From the NCBI GenBank assembly GCA_025451035.1, contig JANWLE010000014.1:1-43678 (forward strand): a stretch of 43,678 nucleotides of DNA, written 5' to 3'. A program made the position numbers and the translations under genes. Source of the DNA: Solirubrobacteraceae bacterium. Lineage in GTDB: Bacteria; Actinomycetota; Thermoleophilia; Solirubrobacterales; Solirubrobacteraceae. Below the pieces are notes generated by a model. The model searched no databases, was not told the DNA's origin, and was given only the letters and a program-made list of their open reading frames with translations. This document shows, one piece after another, positions 23,695 through 33,500 of this stretch. Position 1 is the stretch's first letter. The number at the start of each line of letters is the position of its first letter.

Positions 23695-25131
23695 ATGACA
23701 CCAGCAGATCTACTGCAACGCGGGCACGAAGCCGAGGCAGCGGGGGACTGGGATGCTGCAGAACAGGCCTATCGAGAGGCGGACGAACTGCAGGACGCCG
23801 ACGGGGCGATTCTCCTCGGTCTTGTCCTGAAGCGGCGTGGCGACATTGCGGGCGCCGCGGACGCATTCCATCGCGCAGAGGCGCGAGGACATCCCGAGGC
23901 CGCGTCATCGCTGGGCATCCTTCTGCAGGACAGCGGTGATATGAAGGGTGCGAAGGCCGCTTATCTGCGGTCGATCTCCCGCGGAAGCGCTAACGCATCG
24001 CTCAATCTCGGCCTACTCCACGCCGACCGGGGAGCTGTCGATGAGGCTGTCCGACATCTCCGCACAGCAGAAGAGAACGGTATTCCAGAGGCCGCATATG
24101 TCATCGGCCGACTCCTTGAGGGACGAGACGACTTGTGGGGTGCCGAGTCCGCATACCGTCGTGCCGACGCGGCGGGACACGCACACGCTGCATACGGACT
24201 TGGATCGGTTTTGATGAAGCACAACGATGTCGACGGCGCTCGTGAAGCGTTCGCGAGAGCTCGGGACCGCGGACACGAGGGCGCCGGCCACATGCTTGCG
24301 TTGCTAGACCAGCAACTTGACGCCACGTCAAAGCCAGATACACAGTCGGCCCGAGATCTTGTCGCGCGTGGTGTTGACGCCGAGCAGCGAGGAGACCACA
24401 CAGCGGCAGAAGCGGCGTATCTACGTGCCGACGAACTCGGAGACGCTGAGGGCGCCTATCGACTCGGCGAGGTGCTAACTCAGGCTCAGCGCGATCCTCA
24501 TCAGGCGCTCCAGGCATTTGCTCGCGCCGACGAGCGCGGACATCCGCAAGGCGCAACCAGACTCGGAGCCCGGCTGATGGACTCCGGCGTTCGGGCGGAT
24601 GGCGAAGCTGCGTTTACTCGCGGTCACGAGCGCGGTGATGCGATGGCGACATACTTCCTTGGCCAGATTCGGGATAGAGACGGTGACTCCCAACGTGCTG
24701 CGACCTTTTACCGCGAAGCGCTCGATCGTGGATTCTCTCGCGCAGGATGGAGCCTGGGTCTCATGCTGCGAGACGTGGGAGATGCTGCCGGCTCGCGTTG
24801 TGCCTTTGAACGCGGGGACGCGCTTGGTCACCCCGAATGTGCCTACCACATGGCTGTTCACTACTTCGACGATGGCAACATTCCGGATGCGTTGGCCGCC
24901 GCTCGTCGCGCTGATGCAGGCGGCAGTTCGGGTGGCGCGGAGTTCCTAGCAGGTCTCCAATTTGATCGCGGCGAGACGGCGGAGGCAGAGGAAGCCGCCA
25001 AGCGCGCGGACGAGCGCGGGAGCGCGCTCGGCGCTCGTATTCTGTCACTGGTGTTTCAGCAGCGAGGAGATATCCACAGTGCCCAGGAAGCGGAGGCGCG
25101 GGCGCGGCAACGTGGATATCAAGGCGCATAG
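23695..25131 (+). CDS. Sel1-like/TPR repeat protein, convergent with the FtsK cluster
   Basis: 478 residues made of about 14 degenerate helix-turn-helix repeats of 32-36 residues with the consensus GDxxxAExAYRRADERGxxxGAxxLGxxLxxR, a Sel1/TPR-like solenoid used for protein-protein binding. A break in the register near residues 205-220 (LDATSKPDTQSA) divides it into two solenoids. No enzyme domain is seen. ATG 23695 is preferred because the repeats begin there; an in-frame ATG at 23650 is possible. It is a paralogue of the 28102-30024 protein on the other strand, which suggests they serve the same system. Confidence 0.88.
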   Translation: MTPADLLQRGHEAEAAGDWDAAEQAYREADELQDADGAILLGLVLKRRGDIAGAADAFHRAEARGHPEAASSLGILLQDSGDMKGAKAAYLRSISRGSANASLNLGLLHADRGAVDEAVRHLRTAEENGIPEAAYVIGRLLEGRDDLWGAESAYRRADAAGHAHAAYGLGSVLMKHNDVDGAREAFARARDRGHEGAGHMLALLDQQLDATSKPDTQSARDLVARGVDAEQRGDHTAAEAAYLRADELGDAEGAYRLGEVLTQAQRDPHQALQAFARADERGHPQGATRLGARLMDSGVRADGEAAFTRGHERGDAMATYFLGQIRDRDGDSQRAATFYREALDRGFSRAGWSLGLMLRDVGDAAGSRCAFERGDALGHPECAYHMAVHYFDDGNIPDALAAARRADAGGSSGGAEFLAGLQFDRGETAEAEEAAKRADERGSALGARILSLVFQQRGDIHSAQEAEARARQRGYQGA

Positions 25132-25200
25132 TGCTTTCGCTCGCGACCTACGTCACCGACCACGGACTCTCCCTCATCTGCGCGCGCTTCTTCGTTTCCG

Positions 25201-25473
25201 TCAGTTGATCAGGTTGATGCCGTGCCGTTGCATCAGGTGGACGAAGATCGCGCTGACGCCGTTGAAAGCGGGATCTGGGCGCCCGCCGCCCCAAGCCTGG
25301 TCCATAAGCCCGCAGCGGGGACACTTGAACGTAACGGCTTGCTGACCATTGTTGTCGGTAACCTCAATGAGGTGCGTTTTGTAGTGTGCCCATGTGGCGG
25401 ACCGCTCATCAACTACGAGCTCCGAACAAAAGAAGCACGTGTGCAGCCTTGGTTTACGACTGAACAATCCCAT
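25201..25473 (-). CDS. Double zinc-finger protein
   Basis: 90 residues with two Cys2-His2-type metal sites: CFFC followed by HYKTH, and CPRC followed about 20 residues later by HLMQRH. The second resembles C2H2 fingers with a long loop. The start ATG at 25473 overlaps the previous stop (TGATG), so translation is coupled to the PH-like gene. It opens MGLFSRK, similar to the MGFLSK start of its neighbour, perhaps a shared targeting end. Function is unknown; DNA, RNA or protein binding is possible. Confidence 0.75.
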   Translation of the reverse strand: MGLFSRKPRLHTCFFCSELVVDERSATWAHYKTHLIEVTDNNGQQAVTFKCPRCGLMDQAWGGGRPDPAFNGVSAIFVHLMQRHGINLIN

Positions 25474-25970
25474 CACTCAGTAAGTCCGTTAATGGCGTCG
25501 ATGATTGCGCATACCCCGCGCGCCAGTCGCGGATCGTCCAACTGGATGCCAAGGTAGCGGGAGGGCTCAAAGTGACGTATATCGCCATCCGGGTACATCA
25601 TGCCTTCGTGTGTTTCGATTGCCACCAAGAATGCACCCTGTGCGCTGGCTGTATTTGAGCTGGTTGGGTTGAATAGTCGCGTGCGGCCGACGTCGCTCTG
25701 CTGCAATGAGCCATCGAGGCGTCCTTTCTTGAAGTTCAACAGCCGGCGATTGGTGATGACGAGCACGTAGCTAAAGAGCTGGGGGATTGCCCCTCCGTGC
25801 CCCACTATGGCGGCCACTGTCTCGCCATCCTCGATGCTGGCCAGGATGGCGACTTGGTTCTTCGAGAGCAGCTTTAGTGTCTTCTGAAGACCCCGCTCGT
25901 TTTCGTTGACCACCGCCTTCTCCAGGGCTGCGTCTATCGCAACGGGCTCACTCTTAGACAGGAAACCCAT
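25473..25970 (-). CDS. PH-like domain protein
   Basis: 165 residues. The middle (SYVLVITNRRLLNFKKG, then DGSLQQSDVGRTRLF) matches the start of bacterial PH-like domains (YokE/bPH type), in which a strand reads VTNxRLL and is followed by a basic strand. The N-terminal 60 residues are helical. ATG 25970 has AAGGAAGGAG 5 bases upstream, which decides it over an in-frame start at 25991. Bacterial PH-like domains are usually protein-interaction modules. It is coupled to the zinc-finger gene downstream. Confidence 0.72.
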   Translation of the reverse strand: MGFLSKSEPVAIDAALEKAVVNENERGLQKTLKLLSKNQVAILASIEDGETVAAIVGHGGAIPQLFSYVLVITNRRLLNFKKGRLDGSLQQSDVGRTRLFNPTSSNTASAQGAFLVAIETHEGMMYPDGDIRHFEPSRYLGIQLDDPRLARGVCAIIDAINGLTE

Positions 25971-26098
25971 AGTCACTCCTTCCTTTGACACGTGGTTTGC
26001 TTGGCATAAAGCTCACTTCTATCGGATCGACCTTGCACCACTCCGCTGACCCGAAGCGCGGCAGCCTGATCCGGATTGCGGTCTTGAGTAGTCATGTC

Positions 26099-26332
26099 TT
26101 AACTGCGATGAACGGCGCGCGCGGACTGATCTGCCTTCTCTGCGATGACTGCCAAGTCCACCTTCAGACGGCGCGCGTCGCTACGGATCGCGGCGAGGTG
26201 GTCTGTCTCGAAGCCGCGTCGGGCGTCATCGCTCCATCTTGAGTCAACGCTGGCGATGTGCGACTCAAGGATGTGTCGTGCCTCTGCTGCGACGTTCTCC
26301 AATGCGCAGAGGTGGCGACTTTCATTACTCAT
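26099..26332 (-). CDS. WXG100-like protein (WSD variant)
   Basis: 77 residues: two helices separated by SRWSDDARRGFE, the W-x-D variant of the WXG100 turn, the second helix containing IRSDARRLKVDLAVIAEKA. ESX-type proteins of this size form helical hairpins that dimerise and serve as substrates or partners of FtsK/EccC-type ATPases. ATG 26332 overlaps the end of the ParB-domain gene by 8 bases (ATGAGTAA), so they are coupled. It could be a secretion partner or an antidote of that protein. Confidence 0.78.
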   Translation of the reverse strand: MSNESRHLCALENVAAEARHILESHIASVDSRWSDDARRGFETDHLAAIRSDARRLKVDLAVIAEKADQSARAVHRS

Positions 26333-27158
26333 GCAGTCGTCCTGGAAGGTGTGTCAATCCCAACTGCTGTGCTATCTGCACTCGATGACGGCCGCTCGCC
26401 ACATCCAGGGTTCCGTCAGCACGGCGCGAGAACTGGATTGGGTGGTCACCGAGGAACATGTCGTAAACGCCAGCCGTGCGGCGAAAGCCCACATGCCGTC
26501 CCATCTCGGCGTCTCGGCGCGCGAAGTCCTCGCGAGTCTTCCCGGCGACTACACCTGGGCGGACGACCGACTCCCAGGTTTCCACAGCCCAGCGGTAATC
26601 GCTGATATTCGCGCCGCCGCGATGATATCCATCCTTGATCGGATTGTCATCGAAGTCTGCGTGATTGATCGGAACGTCGACGATGCCTTGGACGCCATAG
26701 CCGGAGCCGTTCGACGCAGCGCCGTTTCCTGTCGGTGTGCTTGTCGCGCTCGGAGCCGATGTTGCCCTGTAGTCTGAGAGCGCTCGAAGCTTTCCCCCGA
26801 GTGCCTGGACGGCGAGCGGCACCCGCTCATTGGTCGATTCGTTGATTCGTCGCTCCAGCATCTGCGCGCTACGCGCGGCCTCGGTTGCGCTGCTGAGCCC
26901 CCGGCGCGCGTGCTCCAGAGAGGCATCCGCAAGCTGGATTTCCTTTACAAGGCGCACCCGCGCTTCGCCTCTTGCGGCTCGCAGTGCGTTCTCTAGCGCA
27001 GCCTTTCTGGTGGCACGAATGCGAACCTCAGACTCGGCCTCGCCGACGAGCGCCGTGGTAGCGGCCCTAGTCTGCGTTACGATCCCGCTGGCAGCCTTGG
27101 CCCAAGCAGCCAACGCTGAGCGCAACTCGGATACCGCCTCTGGACTGGTAGATGTCAC
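26325..27158 (-). CDS. Helical protein with C-terminal ParB-like domain; putative secreted effector
   Basis: 277 residues from GTG 27158. Residues 1-125 are one long helical, coiled-coil-like region comparable in length to the N-terminal modules of WXG/LXG effectors. A short Ser/Thr/Gly linker (about 130-155) follows. The C-terminal 120 residues include VPINHADFDDNPIKDGYHR and end with the ParB/sulfiredoxin-like signature GRHRVQIAQQLGLTHLPGRL, preceded by DGTLDVA. ParB-like domains in this position bind nucleotide and some are nucleases. Coupling to a WXG100-like gene suggests an effector with its partner; whether it is toxic is not known. Confidence 0.72.
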   Translation of the reverse strand: MTSTSPEAVSELRSALAAWAKAASGIVTQTRAATTALVGEAESEVRIRATRKAALENALRAARGEARVRLVKEIQLADASLEHARRGLSSATEAARSAQMLERRINESTNERVPLAVQALGGKLRALSDYRATSAPSATSTPTGNGAASNGSGYGVQGIVDVPINHADFDDNPIKDGYHRGGANISDYRWAVETWESVVRPGVVAGKTREDFARRDAEMGRHVGFRRTAGVYDMFLGDHPIQFSRRADGTLDVASGRHRVQIAQQLGLTHLPGRLHE

Positions 27159-27199
27159 GTTGTTGTCGTGCTATTGCCCGACGCAGTGGCTGCCCAGAA

Positions 27200-28030
27200 T
27201 CATGAGTAGGTCTCCCGGCAGCCGTTGACGAACTCGGCCCAGTGTTCCGCGAGGTACTTGTCGATAACCTGATCGACGGGTCGGGCGCTACCGACCTTCG
27301 CGACGATGTGTCCGTAAAGTTCGTCGAAGGTCTCGATGGGCGTGCCATCCGGGATCTCGCCACCTGGGTAGAACTTATTCAGGCTGTCAATCCCGAACGG
27401 AGCGCCGAGGGGTAGGAACTCGTAGAGCCGCATCGTTGCTGCGACCATGTTGGCGTGCTCCTCGACACGCTCATTGGTCATTTCCACGCCCGAAGCCTTT
27501 ACAACCTCCGCGGCCCAATCCATGAGTGCGCCCGCCTTGGACGATGCGGAGGAAACAGAGGGACGGGCGGGAGCATCGGCGACTTTGTCCATAGCTTCAC
27601 TAATCACTTTAAACAGATGGTCACGCTGCCGCATGATCAGTGGCTCGACCCAGTCTGGGCCGCCTAGACCCCAGACAATCTTGAATGCGACCTCGCCCCG
27701 CGAGTCATTGGCGGTGATTGTGACATCCGTTCCCTTGAAGCCCTCTTGCGTACCCCTGAGTCTGGCGATAGACGCGATGGTAGACACCCGCTGAACTACG
27801 ACTCGCTTGTTGAACATGCCAACCTCAGACACCAGAGTGATCGTTTGGCGGTCGATCACGTATAGATCGGGTTTGGAACCGGTGCCGTTCTCGCCTACGC
27901 CGACGATGTCATCGACATTGATGCCTCCTTCCACTGTAGCCGCCTCTATGTAGCGGCTGTATCTCTCTTGGTCGTGTTTATCCGAGATATTCGCGTCGAT
28001 GAAGAGATTGAGGTAATTGTTTGCTGACAT
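27200..28030 (-). CDS. Protein with PH-like domain
   Basis: 276 residues. About residues 40-150 look like a PH-like domain: DLYVIDRQTITLVSEVGMFNKRV, then TIASIARLRGTQEG and strands to WGLGGPDW, followed by helices. The C-terminal half is helical with no known domain. ATG 28030 is supported by AAAGGAAG just upstream, whereas the frame also opens 48 bases earlier. It sits between the Sel1-like and ParB-domain genes in the same transcript and is the second PH-like protein of the cluster. A scaffold or adaptor role is inference. Confidence 0.65.
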   Translation of the reverse strand: MSANNYLNLFIDANISDKHDQERYSRYIEAATVEGGINVDDIVGVGENGTGSKPDLYVIDRQTITLVSEVGMFNKRVVVQRVSTIASIARLRGTQEGFKGTDVTITANDSRGEVAFKIVWGLGGPDWVEPLIMRQRDHLFKVISEAMDKVADAPARPSVSSASSKAGALMDWAAEVVKASGVEMTNERVEEHANMVAATMRLYEFLPLGAPFGIDSLNKFYPGGEIPDGTPIETFDELYGHIVAKVGSARPVDQVIDKYLAEHWAEFVNGCRETYS

Positions 28031-28101
28031 GGCTTCCTTTCTGGGCGCGTTTGTAGCGGTGAGAGGCCTGCGGGTCATATGTAGCCATCGCGATGTAGCG
28101 C

Positions 28102-30024
28102 TCAGAGCAACTCCGGCGGTACAGGGTACCCTCGTTCACTCGCACGCCTGAACGCCGCATGGGCCGCTTCATGGTCGCCGCGCTGCAGGAGCATCACGCC
28201 AAGGTTGTTGGCGCCCCCGGCATGCCCTCGTTCGTCCGCGCGCCGAAACGCCTGCTCGGCGCCCACGAGGTCGTTGCGGTTGCACAGGACTATCCCAAGG
28301 TTGAAAGCAGCCCTATCAAACCCTCGCTCATCCGCGCGCCTGTACGCGGCCTCGGCGGCGTCCCCGTCCTTGCGCTCCTCAAGAAGCAACGCAAGGTGGT
28401 AGGCGGCGACCGCCGACCCGTTGGCGTCACCACGACGGTACGCCGATTCTGCTCCAGCGACCTCGCCAAGGTCCTCCAACAGCAGCCCGATCGAACATGC
28501 CGCATCGACGTTGCCCCATTCCTCAGATCGAGCGTAGGCCTCAAGAGCACCTCGGGACTCACCGCTTTTCTGGAGAAACACCCCCACGTTGAGCGCACCG
28601 CTGGCGTCTCCACGCTCATCGGCTCGACGATACGCCGCTTGTGCCTGCTCGACCTCACCCCGCCGAGCAAGCAGCACTCCCAATCTCCAGGCGCCCGCTC
28701 CATGACCGCGCTCATCCGCACGACGATACGCGGCCTCAGCTTCGTTCAGGTCAGCGCGACTCTCTAGCAACTCGCCAAGCCGGAACGAGCCCTCACCATC
28801 ACCGGCCGCGTCGGCCTCCCTGTGGGACGCCTCGGCGTCCTGCGCTGCGCCGACCTGCTGGAGCTCGGTAGCCGCGCCAGCCGCTTTCGAGTGACCCCGT
28901 TCGAGTGCACGTTGGAAGGCGACTCCCGCCCCCTCGCGATCACCGCTTTGATAGAGAACCAACCCCAGTGCGTATGAGCCGTCGGCATTCCCAAAAGCGT
29001 CGGCGCGTCTGAGCGCCACCGCCGCCTCGGCAAGATCGCCTTCGCGCTGGAGCAGGGCCCCGAGATTCAGTGCACCGTTCTCGTCTCCTAGCGCCTCAGC
29101 ACGCTGGTAGGCGGCTTCCGCACCAGCCCTATCACCGCGATCCTGAAGCAGGGTTCCCAATCGCAGGGCTCCCGTCGCGTGGCCGCGCTCTGCAGCGCGC
29201 TGGAAGGCACCTTGCGCACCGTCGAGGTCCCACCGATCCTCGAGCATCATCCCGAGACAGCACGCCGCATCGCCATCACCTGCGTCATCCGCTCGCCGAT
29301 ATGCCGCCTCTGCTTCCACGAAGTCACCGTTCTCCTCAAGCAAGATGCCGAGGTTGCATGACGCACAGATGTCGCCAGCGGCGTCGGCAGCGCGGTATGC
29401 CACCTCAGCCGCGTCGATATTGCCGCGCTCCTGGAGGATTACCCCGGTGTTGAAAATCGCGGTGACGTGCCCGCGCTCGATCGCCTTGTCAAACGCGATC
29501 CTCATCGCCTCTCGATCGCCGCACTCGATACAAACTCTGCTAATGGCTAGTGATGCATCGACTCCAGTCGAGTCAGCCTCTCGATATGCCGCCTCAGCCC
29601 CAGCCAGATCACCGGCGTCCTCGAGCTCCTTGCCATGTACCACCGTGTCGTTCAACGGCTCCTGGCGGGCCTGCGGCTGTGTGTAATAGTCCGGGACCTC
29701 GGCCGCCAGGGAAATCCGAACCGCTCCGACCTGGTTGAATCGGGCTCCTGGCTTGCCGCCGGGCGGATTCGTCTCCTCGTGCGTTCGCAGCGCCTCGACG
29801 TTACGGGCCAGCATCTTGGACACGTCGTGCAGGCTCTCGTAGTTGTGCGCGACGAGCTCGCCAACGATGTCGGCGACGCCTTCCGGATCTCCGGCCTCGC
29901 GATCCGGGTAACGATCGCGCAGAAACGAACCGAGCGTCTCGGCCGTGAGCTCGGTATTCACGTCGATGTCGTCCTGAGTGTCCAATTCATGGCCTTCGCT
30001 GAGCGGCTGATTCCTATCTGCCAT
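28102..30024 (-). CDS. Large Sel1-like/TPR repeat protein of the FtsK-WXG cluster
   Basis: 640 residues. The first 130 form a separate helical acidic domain (ADIVGELVAHNYESLHDVSKML) without known relatives; the remaining 510 are about 14 Sel1-like repeats with the consensus GDxxGAExAYRRADERGxxxGAxxLGxLLxxR. Repeat-protein solenoids of this sort recruit partners. ATG 30024 is 2 bases after the WXG100 stop, with GGG at the junction, so the two are co-translated. A paralogue lies convergently at 23695-25131. Confidence 0.88.
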   Translation of the reverse strand: MADRNQPLSEGHELDTQDDIDVNTELTAETLGSFLRDRYPDREAGDPEGVADIVGELVAHNYESLHDVSKMLARNVEALRTHEETNPPGGKPGARFNQVGAVRISLAAEVPDYYTQPQARQEPLNDTVVHGKELEDAGDLAGAEAAYREADSTGVDASLAISRVCIECGDREAMRIAFDKAIERGHVTAIFNTGVILQERGNIDAAEVAYRAADAAGDICASCNLGILLEENGDFVEAEAAYRRADDAGDGDAACCLGMMLEDRWDLDGAQGAFQRAAERGHATGALRLGTLLQDRGDRAGAEAAYQRAEALGDENGALNLGALLQREGDLAEAAVALRRADAFGNADGSYALGLVLYQSGDREGAGVAFQRALERGHSKAAGAATELQQVGAAQDAEASHREADAAGDGEGSFRLGELLESRADLNEAEAAYRRADERGHGAGAWRLGVLLARRGEVEQAQAAYRRADERGDASGALNVGVFLQKSGESRGALEAYARSEEWGNVDAACSIGLLLEDLGEVAGAESAYRRGDANGSAVAAYHLALLLEERKDGDAAEAAYRRADERGFDRAAFNLGIVLCNRNDLVGAEQAFRRADERGHAGGANNLGVMLLQRGDHEAAHAAFRRASERGYPVPPELL

Positions 30025-30026
30025 CC

Positions 30027-30287
30027 CTATTTGTGGAAGTCATCCAGCGCCTTAGCCTTGCGCTCCAGAGTCTTTGGATAGTCGTTCTGGAGCTTGCGGC
30101 CAATTGCCGCAGCTGTCTTAAGATCGCGAGCCAAGTCGGCCTCGAATCGTTGTCGCTCTCGATCGTTCCAGCCGGACGACTGCAACGCACCCATGGCCTG
30201 ACGCTGCGTCTGCTCAATCTGCTGGCCAGCGTTCTTCAGCTTCTTGGCCAGCTCCCGGAGCTTCGATGGGTCGGCAACGACAGTCAT
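30027..30287 (-). CDS. WXG100-like protein (WND variant)
   Basis: 86 residues: helix (LRELAKKLKNAGQQIEQTQR), turn with SGWND, and a second helix (RFEADLARDLKTAAAIGRKL), ending in a basic tail. It fits the WXG100 size and hairpin layout, with Asp in place of Gly. It precedes the Sel1-like gene by 2 bases and follows an EccC/FtsK-like gene after a 293-base gap. It is a likely substrate or structural partner of the ATPase. Confidence 0.85.
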   Translation of the reverse strand: MTVVADPSKLRELAKKLKNAGQQIEQTQRQAMGALQSSGWNDRERQRFEADLARDLKTAAAIGRKLQNDYPKTLERKAKALDDFHK

Positions 30288-30364
30288 ATCCTACGATCCA
30301 TTCGCAACCGTCCAGTTGCTGTGGATGTGATACCTAATATCATGTGATCACCAGTCACCTTGTG

Positions 30365-30502
30365 CTAGATAGTCGTGTGCGTGGGCCAGAAGAGACTGTT
30401 GATCAGCAGGCCCTTAAGGTATTTGGACTCCTGTATCCAATAGCGACCCGCGATACCACCGTCGGTAAATACCGCGCAAGCTTGCTCCACGCCAGCGTCC
30501 AT
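30365..30502 (-). CDS. Possible small ORF in the gap between FtsK and WXG genes
   Basis: ATG 30502 opens 45 residues (contains FTDGGIAGRYWIQESKYL) ending at TAG 30365. The composition is coding-like, and the frame extends upstream without a start, so it may be the remnant of a longer gene. No Shine-Dalgarno or family is recognised. The rest of 30288-30580 holds nothing I can support, apart from a GTGA overlap at the FtsK stop that opens a frame of about 55 codons. Confidence 0.25.
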   Translation of the reverse strand: MDAGVEQACAVFTDGGIAGRYWIQESKYLKGLLINSLFWPTHTTI

Positions 30503-30580
30503 GTCTTGCAGAAGCAGCCTCGGATCGTATATCTGCGACGGCCCTAAAGACGATCGAGATTGGCAACTTCGTGTTCAGGC

Positions 30581-33500
30581 TCACTCGCCTTTTCCCTTCA
30601 GCTTACCTTGGACCTGTGCAAGGAAGTCTCGGATCCATTGCTCTGGCGGTTCAGCAATGGCGGTGCAACGTTGCAGCAGGCCGCGGTCTTCGTTAGCGGC
30701 TAGCACTTGTTGCTCACGCAGCGAGCTGGCAGTATCAACGCCGATAAACGATGAAGAGTCATCGGCGCTCATCTTGCCGGCTAGCCGCCAGCTGGCTTCA
30801 CGAGATGCGTTCGCTGTCAACCTGCGGTTGATGCTGGCGATGGTGTCAAACCACATGAACGTGTGGACGCCAACCTCGGGACCATCGCGCAAGATCTGCG
30901 CCAGTAGGTCAGGCAGGTCGGACTCGGCGTCGTGGTCGACGGCGTCTTGGTCGAAGTCGCGAGCGCGGTGCATACCGTAGAGCGCCAGCAGAATCGCGGG
31001 GCCAGACGTGTCGTCTTCGCCAACGCGCTGCTGTACCTCGGTTCGGAGACGTTTGAGGAGGTCGGACACCTGTCGCCGGCGGCTGACGCTCACGACTGAT
31101 GCCTCCAACAAGGGAGCCGCAAACGGCTCGAGGCCCTCCTCGATCGGGAGGAAGTCGACGACTTCGACGGATGCTCTCTGCGCGACTGCACTGAGTATCA
31201 GATTTGCGGTGATGGCCCTCGGAGCTGAGAACCCGTCGAAGGTCGCTGCGTGGGGCGCCCCGTCGCGCGCCACGAGCAGGATGTTCGCACCGGACTCGCG
31301 GCGGAGGTTGATGTCGGCGTTCCCGGTAATGGCCATTGGCGCCCCGAAACGCAGGCGCAGCGTCTGCGGATCGGCACCGCGAATCTCGTCCAGGAAGCGG
31401 GCGGGCGGCGTGTCCTCGGCCGGGATCGGCGCATTGCCCTCGAAGACGACTGGGCGACGCTGGAATCCTTGAGCGTCGGCCTTGGCGCGCATCGCTGCGA
31501 CTCGGGCCCGACGAGCCTCCTCGTCAATCACCGCGCCGCGGAAGCGCTCATTGGCCTCCACGGCACCGCCGGACATGTTGAGGATGCCTTCCCCGGCTGT
31601 GGTGAGCGCAGTGCCTTCGGTATTGCCCTCCCCGAGGACCCTGAAGACGTCGCTGCTGGCGGCCGGCAGCAGGATGCGAACGGGCAGCAGTTGCGGGACG
31701 TGGCTACCGAGGGCATCCAGTCCAGCCAGGCTTTGTGAACCGAGCAAGACGTGGATGCCGAAGCCTCGCCCCTGTCGGATCAGGGTCTCCAGGGCCTCAG
31801 CAGCAACGCTGCCGAGCTTGTCGTTGCGCGCAAACAGCACCTGGAACTCGTCGAAGATCAGCACGATCCGCGGGAGCCGCTCACCGGTCGCCTTACGCAG
31901 GGTCTCAAGCGACGAATGAGACTCCGTGGAGCCCCGCAACAACGAGCCGCGCAATGTCAGCTCCGCCTGGATCGCCTGAAGAACGCTGACCCCGAACTCG
32001 CGGTCACTCTCGACAGCGACCGTGCGTGCGTGAGGCAGCGAGTTGGCAGCATAGACCTTGAACTCGACGCCCTCCTTGAAGTCAATCAGGTGCAGCTCAA
32101 GCTCCTCGGGTCCGTATAGCGTGGTGATGCCGGCAATGAATGTGTGCAACAGCGTCGACTTGCCCGAGCCAGGCCGTCCAACCAGCAGAGCCCCGGAATG
32201 GTCAGACGAGTCGAAGGTGAGCGTCGCGACGTCTCGCGCACCGCGCTGACCGATCGGCGTCGCCACCGACTCCACCGTGGTCTGCGCCCACCACGTCGCC
32301 GGATTGCCAACATCTACCGGAGCTGTCAGCCGGGGTAGTCCCCGCTTCCGTCCCTCAATGGCTGCGCCACTAAACAGACCAAACAGCTTCTCAAACGACA
32401 CCGCAGACGATGTCGTTTCCTGAGCGGACTTCCCGACCTGATGGATGATTGAGGCGATGACCTGTTCAGGCGCATCGGCATCCGTATCGGGAAGTAGCTC
32501 GAAGGCGACCGTGGAGTTGCCTGACGAGTCTGCGAACGGAACGTGCAGACTAATACGCTTCAGGCTCTTGGGCAGGGTGTCAAACGATACTCCGTACGGG
32601 ACCTGGAGCTCTTCGTCTGTGACGAGCAACGTTGCCACGCCGCAGCGAGGGCCATTCTCGATGATCCTGCGCAACTCCGTAACAGTGCGCTCATCGAATC
32701 CAGACGGCGCATCGAAGATCGCAAGCAGACGGTAAGGCTCCGCGATCTCACCCGCTGCGGCGTTGAACTCGTCGAGCGTCGCATACTCGGCACGCAGATA
32801 CTTTTGGATCACCAGCTCTATGTGCGCGGTGTGCTCAACCAGCACTCGATGCAGGTCATCGTTGGACGACCAGACCTTGCCACCGATGAGCTCGCGATCG
32901 TACTCCCCGAGCTCCAACAGCGAGGCGACCGATTGACCGAGCCCCGTGGGATCGAAGATCGAAAGCCGAAGCTTGCCGGGAGGAGTGCAAGCGAGGGCCC
33001 GAAGCAGCAACGATCTGGCAAGCGCCAGCCCAGTATCACGGTCCTGGCGACGATGAACGATCTGCACCGCCTCACGGATGGGTATAAACGCGGGTGTTCG
33101 TGTGTCCCAGGCAAAGCTGTGGTTCTTGCCCGGGACCTTGCCGGTCTGTGGGCGCAGCATCCCGAGCAGCACGTGGGAGTGGGTAAGAGCAGGCGACCAC
33201 GAAAGCCACGACAGGTTGCTCCACAGCGTCATAGCGGGTGGCAGCCGTCGCAGCGCGTCGGACAGGTCAGAGGTCGCATCTTTGATCTTGCGATCAGCTG
33301 CGGCACGCAGGCTGTCCGCTTCTACATCCCTCCGCTCGAGGGTTTCTGCCTGGACGGTCGTGAGTCGCTCGATCTCGGCCTCCAGAGCCGCCACCAGACC
33401 TTGAACGCTCATGGCCTTAGCTTCTGCAGCCTGGCGCTGCCGACCAGAGAACAGATGCCTGGATGCCTCCGCCGCCGCAGCTTGCGCCTCGTGCATGTCG

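Noticed and set aside
28159..28767. Plus-strand frames across the Sel1-like gene
   Set aside because: They mirror the repeats of the minus-strand solenoid; their periodic look is inherited.
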